Part shown: positions 59,928 to 64,000 of the stretch, piece after piece
How positions within the stretch are numbered: position 1 is the stretch's first letter
Layout of the letters: each line of letters starts with the position of its first letter
From: Puniceicoccaceae bacterium 5H
GTDB taxonomy: Bacteria > Verrucomicrobiota > Verrucomicrobiia > Opitutales > Oceanipulchritudinaceae
Assembly (NCBI GenBank): GCA_009772895.1
Contig: WOUP01000002.1
Span: 1 to 64,000 of the forward strand
DNA: 64,000 nucleotides
Direction: 5' to 3'
Translations under genes and position numbers: made by a program
Notes under the pieces: model-generated
What the model saw: the letters and a program-made list of their open reading frames with translations, nothing else
The model's database searches: none
Told to the model about the DNA's origin: nothing

Positions 59928-60854
59928 ATGCCATCGCATGTGCCAGTCCTGTTTCGCGAGACGCTCGCGGCCCTCGAGGTCGAGCAGGGAGGACGGCATG
60001 TACTCGACGGGACTTTTGGCGGCGGCGGCCACACGCGCGGCATTCTGGAAGCCGCGCCGGACAACCGGGTGACGGCCTTTGATTGCGACCCGGAGGCGCA
60101 AGCGCGTGCCGAGGCGCTGCAGGCCGAATTTGGCGACCGTCTCCACTTCGTTTCCGCCAATTTCGACGAGCTGGGGGATTACGTGCAGGCATCGCTCGAC
60201 GGCGTGCTGTTCGACTTCGGCCTGTCCTCCTTCCACTACGATTTGCCGGATCGCGGCTTCTCCTTCCGTTTCGACGGCCCGGCCGACATGCGTCTCGACA
60301 CCCGCCGGGGCCGCACCGCCGCCGATTTTCTGGAAAACGCCGCCGAGCAGGAGCTGGTCAAAGCCATCCGCGACTACGGTGAAGAGCCGCGCTGGAAACC
60401 CGTGCTACGCGCCATCGTCTCTGCCCGCGGTACCGGGAAGCTGCAGCGCACGGCGTCGCTGGCCGAAGTGGTGGAATCCGCCGCGGCCGCGCGCCATCAG
60501 AAGGCCAGCCGCATCCATCCCGCCACGCGCACCTTTCAGGGCGTGCGGATTGCGATCAACGACGAGCTGGGCGTGATCGAGCGCGCGCTGCCGCAAGCAT
60601 TCGAGGTCCTGCGCCCGGGCGGGATCCTGGCCGTCATCAGCTTCCACTCGCTCGAAGACCGCATCGTCAAACGCTATTTCCGCCGGCTTGCCGGCCAACC
60701 TGAACACGGGCGCGACAACCGCCCGCAACAGGAACGTCTCGTCCAGGCCGAGCTCCTCACCCGTCGTCCCATCGAGGCCGGCGACGAGGAGATCGAGCTC
60801 AACCCACGTTCTCGCTCCGCCAAACTGCGCGTGCTGCGCAAGCTCCCTCTCTGA
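59928..60854 (+). CDS. rsmH: 16S rRNA m4C1402 methyltransferase
   Basis: Methylates C1402 of 16S rRNA; also called MraW. The 308-residue protein has HVPVLFRETL at the N terminus, LDGTFGGGGHTRGILE near residue 28 (SAM site), VLFDFGLSSF, RFDGPADMRLDTRRGRTAADFL, and the C-terminal VISFHSLEDRIVKRYFR near residue 240. The codon at 59925 is TTG, so ATG 59928 is preferred. A 132-base gap separates it from mraZ. ftsL follows by 2 bases. Confidence 0.95.
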   Translation: MPSHVPVLFRETLAALEVEQGGRHVLDGTFGGGGHTRGILEAAPDNRVTAFDCDPEAQARAEALQAEFGDRLHFVSANFDELGDYVQASLDGVLFDFGLSSFHYDLPDRGFSFRFDGPADMRLDTRRGRTAADFLENAAEQELVKAIRDYGEEPRWKPVLRAIVSARGTGKLQRTASLAEVVESAAAARHQKASRIHPATRTFQGVRIAINDELGVIERALPQAFEVLRPGGILAVISFHSLEDRIVKRYFRRLAGQPEHGRDNRPQQERLVQAELLTRRPIEAGDEEIELNPRSRSAKLRVLRKLPL

Positions 60855-60856
60855 TC

Positions 60857-61267
60857 ATGAAGAACGCACCCTCCAGCACCTTTTCCAAGGCCTACGGTTC
60901 CACCATCCTCACCCTCGTTGTCGCCATCGTGGTCGTGGCCGGCATCGGCGGGCTCGGGCAATTGTGGCTGCAGCAGCAGCGCGGCGAGATGATCCGACGG
61001 ACCGAAGAGGCCCAGCAGCAGATCACCCAGGTGGAGCGCAAGCTGCGTTACCTGGACAGCGAGATCGCGCGCGTGCACCGCCCGGACAATTTGCAGAACC
61101 GTGCCGTCGAGCTCGGCCTCAACCTGCGCCCGCCCACGTCGGGCCAGATCGTCTACCTCTCCCGCGAACCGCTGCCGGACGAGGTCGATAACGACGTGCC
61201 CAACCTTTTTGCTCAACTGCCGGATGCCCCCGCGGCCTGGGGTGCGACCGGCGTCGCGAGTCGTTGA
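60857..61267 (+). CDS. ftsL: FtsL-like cell division protein
   Basis: A 136-residue single-pass membrane protein: short cytoplasmic N terminus, one helix (about residues 16-37) and a periplasmic coiled coil (about 40-75, LQQQRGEMIRRTEEAQQQITQVE). The sequence of FtsL is poorly conserved, so the call rests on size, topology and position between rsmH and ftsI. FtsL bridges FtsB and FtsQ at the division site. The RPPTSGQIVYL segment near 92 is not recognised. Confidence 0.75.
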   Translation: MKNAPSSTFSKAYGSTILTLVVAIVVVAGIGGLGQLWLQQQRGEMIRRTEEAQQQITQVERKLRYLDSEIARVHRPDNLQNRAVELGLNLRPPTSGQIVYLSREPLPDEVDNDVPNLFAQLPDAPAAWGATGVASR

Positions 61268-61273
61268 TTTATT

Positions 61274-63067
61274 ATGTCCCGCGCATTCCTCCCAGCATGG
61301 CGTTTTTGGCTGATCGTGGTGGTTGTCGCCGCCTCGTTCGGAGCCGTCTGGGCCCGCCTGTACTACCTGCAGGTGACGGATGCGCCCAATCTGGCCGCCT
61401 ATGCGGCGGATTCGCGCCAGCGCACCCAGCGTCTGGAAGCCCGGCGCGGCGACATTACGGATTTGCACGGCAACCTGCTGGCGACGGCCCGCCCGGTGAT
61501 CGACCTGGGCGTCGACCCGCATGCGCTGACCGAGGCGGATGTCTCCAAGCTGCCGCAACTGGCCGAGATCCTGAAGCAACCGCTGAACGAGGTCCGCTCG
61601 GCCTGCGCCGACTTGTGGCGTGAGGACAGCAACGGCCATCAGCGAGCCGTGCGCTGGAAGAAGCTCGCGACCTTGACGGAGGGCGACTACCAGCGCGTGC
61701 TGGATCTAGACTTCAAGGCCATCTACGGCAACCGACGTTACGAGCGCTATTACCCGGCCAACGAACTGGCTGCGCACGTCGTGGGCTACATTAATAAAGA
61801 GGGCACGCCCGTGATGGGGGTGGAGCGTTACCTCGACTTTTATCTGGAGGGGCAGGCGGGCTGGCGCGACATCGAGCGCGATGGCCGCCGCCGCGAGCTG
61901 GCGATGTTCCGCCAGCGCGACGTGATGCCGACCGACGGCCTGACCGTGCAGCTGACGATCGACTGGGTCGTGCAGAGCATGGTGGAGCGCGAGATCGACA
62001 AGATCGTCGAGAAATACAATCCCGAAGGCGTCAGCATCATCGTGAGCGATCCCCGCACGGGCGAGATCCGCGCGATGGGCAATTACCCGAAGTTCGATCC
62101 CAACGAGTTCTGGGAATACCCGATCGAAAATCAGCGCAACCGCGCCGTGACGGATGTCTACGAACCGGGTTCGACTTTCAAGATCGTGGCCGCGTCCGGT
62201 GCCCTCGAAGAAGGCCTGGTGACGCCCGATACGATCATCGACTGCAGCAAGCCGGTGGTGGAATACCGCGGCCGCCGCATCCGGATGCCTAATGACGACC
62301 ACGCGCTGGGCGAGATCCCGGTGTCGACCGTCATCGCCAAGTCCAGCAATCGCGGGGCGGCAACGCTGGGCATGATGCTGGGCGACCAACGCATGCACGA
62401 TTACGCGGCCAGCTTCGGCTTCGGCACGGAAACGGGCTGGGGCCCGGCGGGCGAAGTCGGCGGCATCCTCCACGATGTGAAGGACTGGGACGGCCTCACC
62501 ATTTCGCGCCTGCCGGCCGGTTATGCGGTCTCGGCGACCCCCTTGCAGGTGCACATGGCGATGTCGACCATCGCCAACGATGGTGTGTTGATGCACCCGC
62601 GCGTCGTGCATGAGATCAAGGACCGTAACGGCAACGCCATTGTGGAATTTACCCCGCGCCCGCGTGAACGCGTGATCTCGGACGAGACGGCGCGCAAGGT
62701 CCGGGCCATGCTCAACCGCGTGGTCAGCACGGAGGGCACGGCCCGCCGCGCGATGATCGACGGCTACACCGTGGCCGGCAAGACCGGCACCTCCCGCAAG
62801 ATCGTGAACGGGCACTACTCGCACCGCGAGCACGTCGGCTCGTTCTCCGGCTTCTTCCCGGTCAGCGATCCACAGGTGGTCATCACGGTGATGGTCAACA
62901 ACCCGCGCTTTCCGGGCATCGGCTACGGCGGCGTGGTGGCGGCCCCGGCCTTTCAGTCGCTCGGCGAACAGTTGGCGTCCTACTACGCGATCCCGCGCGA
63001 CGACGAAGACGAATCTAAACGGCCTGGCGGGCTTTACGTGGCCCAACAGATGGAGACGGTACGGTGA
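61274..63067 (+). CDS. ftsI: penicillin-binding protein, division transpeptidase FtsI
   Basis: Crosslinks septal peptidoglycan. The 597-residue protein has an N-terminal anchor (about residues 10-30), a PBP dimerisation region (RRGDITDLHGNLLATA, about 58-75) and the transpeptidase domain with the catalytic Ser300 in GSTFK (S-x-x-K), the SSN triad near residue 357 and KTGTS with Lys503. The protein is class B. It follows ftsL by 6 bases. A GTG four bases before its end could be an alternative murE start. Confidence 0.95.
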   Translation: MSRAFLPAWRFWLIVVVVAASFGAVWARLYYLQVTDAPNLAAYAADSRQRTQRLEARRGDITDLHGNLLATARPVIDLGVDPHALTEADVSKLPQLAEILKQPLNEVRSACADLWREDSNGHQRAVRWKKLATLTEGDYQRVLDLDFKAIYGNRRYERYYPANELAAHVVGYINKEGTPVMGVERYLDFYLEGQAGWRDIERDGRRRELAMFRQRDVMPTDGLTVQLTIDWVVQSMVEREIDKIVEKYNPEGVSIIVSDPRTGEIRAMGNYPKFDPNEFWEYPIENQRNRAVTDVYEPGSTFKIVAASGALEEGLVTPDTIIDCSKPVVEYRGRRIRMPNDDHALGEIPVSTVIAKSSNRGAATLGMMLGDQRMHDYAASFGFGTETGWGPAGEVGGILHDVKDWDGLTISRLPAGYAVSATPLQVHMAMSTIANDGVLMHPRVVHEIKDRNGNAIVEFTPRPRERVISDETARKVRAMLNRVVSTEGTARRAMIDGYTVAGKTGTSRKIVNGHYSHREHVGSFSGFFPVSDPQVVITVMVNNPRFPGIGYGGVVAAPAFQSLGEQLASYYAIPRDDEDESKRPGGLYVAQQMETVR

Positions 63068-63174
63068 CCCCTTTTTCCCTGCTTGCTCATACGCCTGCCT
63101 CCGCAGGCGACCAACGACTGCACGAGGCGAGTTCAGTCCTGCTGCAGCGCATGGTCCAGCCCAGGAATGTGACG

Positions 63175-64000
63175 ATGATGACATTGGCCCAACTCTTCCG
63201 CGATCTCCCCGGTATGGAGCTGAAAGGCCCGGATGACGTGTCGGTGCGGGCCCTGTGCATCGACAGCCGTCGCGTGGCTCCAGGGGCGGTCTTTTTCGCC
63301 CTGCCGGGGCGCCGCACCCACGGCCTCAAATACATCGAGGAGGCCATGGACCGCGGGGCGACCGCCATCGTGACCGATCAGGATATCTGGGTGCCGCGCA
63401 AGACTGCGCTCGTGCACGTGCCCAACGTGCGGGCGGCGCTCGTGACGGCTTCCCGCCGCTTTTACCACAATCCGCAGCAACACCTGCACCTCGTGGGCGT
63501 GACGGGCACCAGCGGCAAGACGGTGGTCTCCAGCCTCCTGCATGACTGGTGGAGCGCGGAAGCCCCGACCGGCCTGCTCGGCACGATCCACTATGCGCTC
63601 GGCAGCCGCACACTGCCGGCCAACCGCACGACGCCGGAACCGATCGACCTCTATGCCATGTTGGCGCAGATGCACCAGGCCGGTTGTCAGCGCGCGGTGA
63701 TGGAGGTCAGTTCGCACGCGCTCGACCAGGAACGGGTGCGCGATCTGGCCTACGAGACGGTTGCCTTTCTCAACCTGACGCCCGAGCACCTCGATTACCA
63801 CGGCTCGATGGAGGGCTATTTCGAGTCGGTGGCGCGACTCTTCGACGGTCGCAACGGTCCGGCGCCCAAGCGCGCGGTGATCAACCTCGACGACCCGTAT
63901 GGCGATATGCTCATTTCCCGCCTGCCGGCGGACGCGAAAGTCGTGACCTTTGGCCGCGATCCACGGGCGGACCTGCGGCTGGAGGATGTCCAGTGCAGCC
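63175..64000 (+). CDS. murE: UDP-MurNAc-tripeptide synthetase MurE, 3' end outside window
   Basis: Adds the third amino acid to UDP-MurNAc-L-Ala-D-Glu. The visible part (about 275 residues) has the Mur N-terminal domain (CIDSRRVAPGAVFFALPG), the ATP-binding VGVTGTSGKT near residue 107, the substrate-binding RTTPEP, MEVSSHALDQERV and LTPEHLDYHG. ATG 63175 is likely, with AGGA nine bases upstream. A GTG at 63064 that overlaps the ftsI stop would add 37 residues and is possible. A 7-bp hairpin (CGCCTGC/GCAGGCG) lies near 63091-63108, before the start. The remainder is cut off by the window. Confidence 0.93.
   Translation, partial: MMTLAQLFRDLPGMELKGPDDVSVRALCIDSRRVAPGAVFFALPGRRTHGLKYIEEAMDRGATAIVTDQDIWVPRKTALVHVPNVRAALVTASRRFYHNPQQHLHLVGVTGTSGKTVVSSLLHDWWSAEAPTGLLGTIHYALGSRTLPANRTTPEPIDLYAMLAQMHQAGCQRAVMEVSSHALDQERVRDLAYETVAFLNLTPEHLDYHGSMEGYFESVARLFDGRNGPAPKRAVINLDDPYGDMLISRLPADAKVVTFGRDPRADLRLEDVQCS

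Noticed and set aside
1-64000. CRISPR array, insertion sequence, prophage or ribosomal RNA
   Set aside because: I saw no regularly spaced repeats, transposase, phage structural gene or rRNA sequence anywhere in the window.

Overview
The window is a GC-rich, gene-dense chromosomal segment from a Gram-negative bacterium. It holds lspA, a LAB_N lipid A-associated protein, periplasmic and secreted proteins, and type IV pilin-like and division genes. The gene mix fits Verrucomicrobiota, probably Opitutae-like: a pyrophosphate-type phosphofructokinase next to gpmI, a one-cysteine TraR/DksA-type protein between ileS and lspA, a fused GcvPA-GcvPB glycine dehydrogenase, a prepilin-like protein and polysaccharide-active enzymes. 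That placement is inferred from gene content; there is no rRNA to confirm it. There is one tRNA (Val, GAC) and no CRISPR array, insertion sequence or prophage.

Layout. 0-5.6 kb: shikimate kinase, a possible small RNA, manganese catalase, a VapBC-type toxin-antitoxin pair, a GT2 plus LAB_N pair and a GH130 phosphorylase. 5.7-15 kb: a GT39 membrane glycosyltransferase, the methyl-cycle genes metK and ahcY, twin small paralogous ORFs, a sulfotransferase-like protein, CstA, a DUF3016-like protein and a TlpA-like thioredoxin. 15-22.4 kb: acetyl-CoA synthetase, then a minus-strand operon ileS - DksA-like - lspA - phosphodiester glycosidase. 22.4-26.7 kb: a lone secreted protein between palindromic repeats, then gpmI-pfp. 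26.8-34.5 kb: an MBL hydrolase, tmk-holB-hisI, a prepilin, LON-domain / Cdd1 / aldo-keto reductase genes, an EamA transporter and dtd. 34.6-44 kb: leuS, three tandem small membrane zinc-ribbon proteins, gcvP and nth. 44-53 kb: a PspA-like protein with a multi-pass partner, a second Phd-VapC module, tRNA-Val, recN, a PpiD-like chaperone, a YihY/BrkB protein and a GYF-domain membrane protein. 53-64 kb: a GH51 arabinofuranosidase, a THUMP methyltransferase, a BrnT-type toxin-antitoxin locus with a broken toxin, tlyA-nadK, and the start of the division and cell-wall (dcw) cluster mraZ-rsmH-ftsL-ftsI-murE, which runs off the right edge.

How the genes work together. metK and ahcY make and recycle S-adenosylmethionine. 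gpmI and pfp form a two-gene glycolytic unit. GT2, LAB_N and GT39 together suggest polyprenyl-linked sugar transfer to an envelope acceptor. The dcw genes are headed by a clear four-repeat MraZ box that overlaps the mraZ translation start.

The most unusual items are: three unrelated type II toxin-antitoxin loci, each with a palindrome at the first gene, one of them with a frameshifted toxin; a trio of paralogous two-helix membrane zinc-ribbon proteins; twin tiny paralogous ORFs; the GcvPA-GcvPB fusion; a DksA-like protein with a histone-H1-like tail and only one of four zinc cysteines; a small family of palindromic intergenic elements; and a possible operator-controlled small RNA near the left end.
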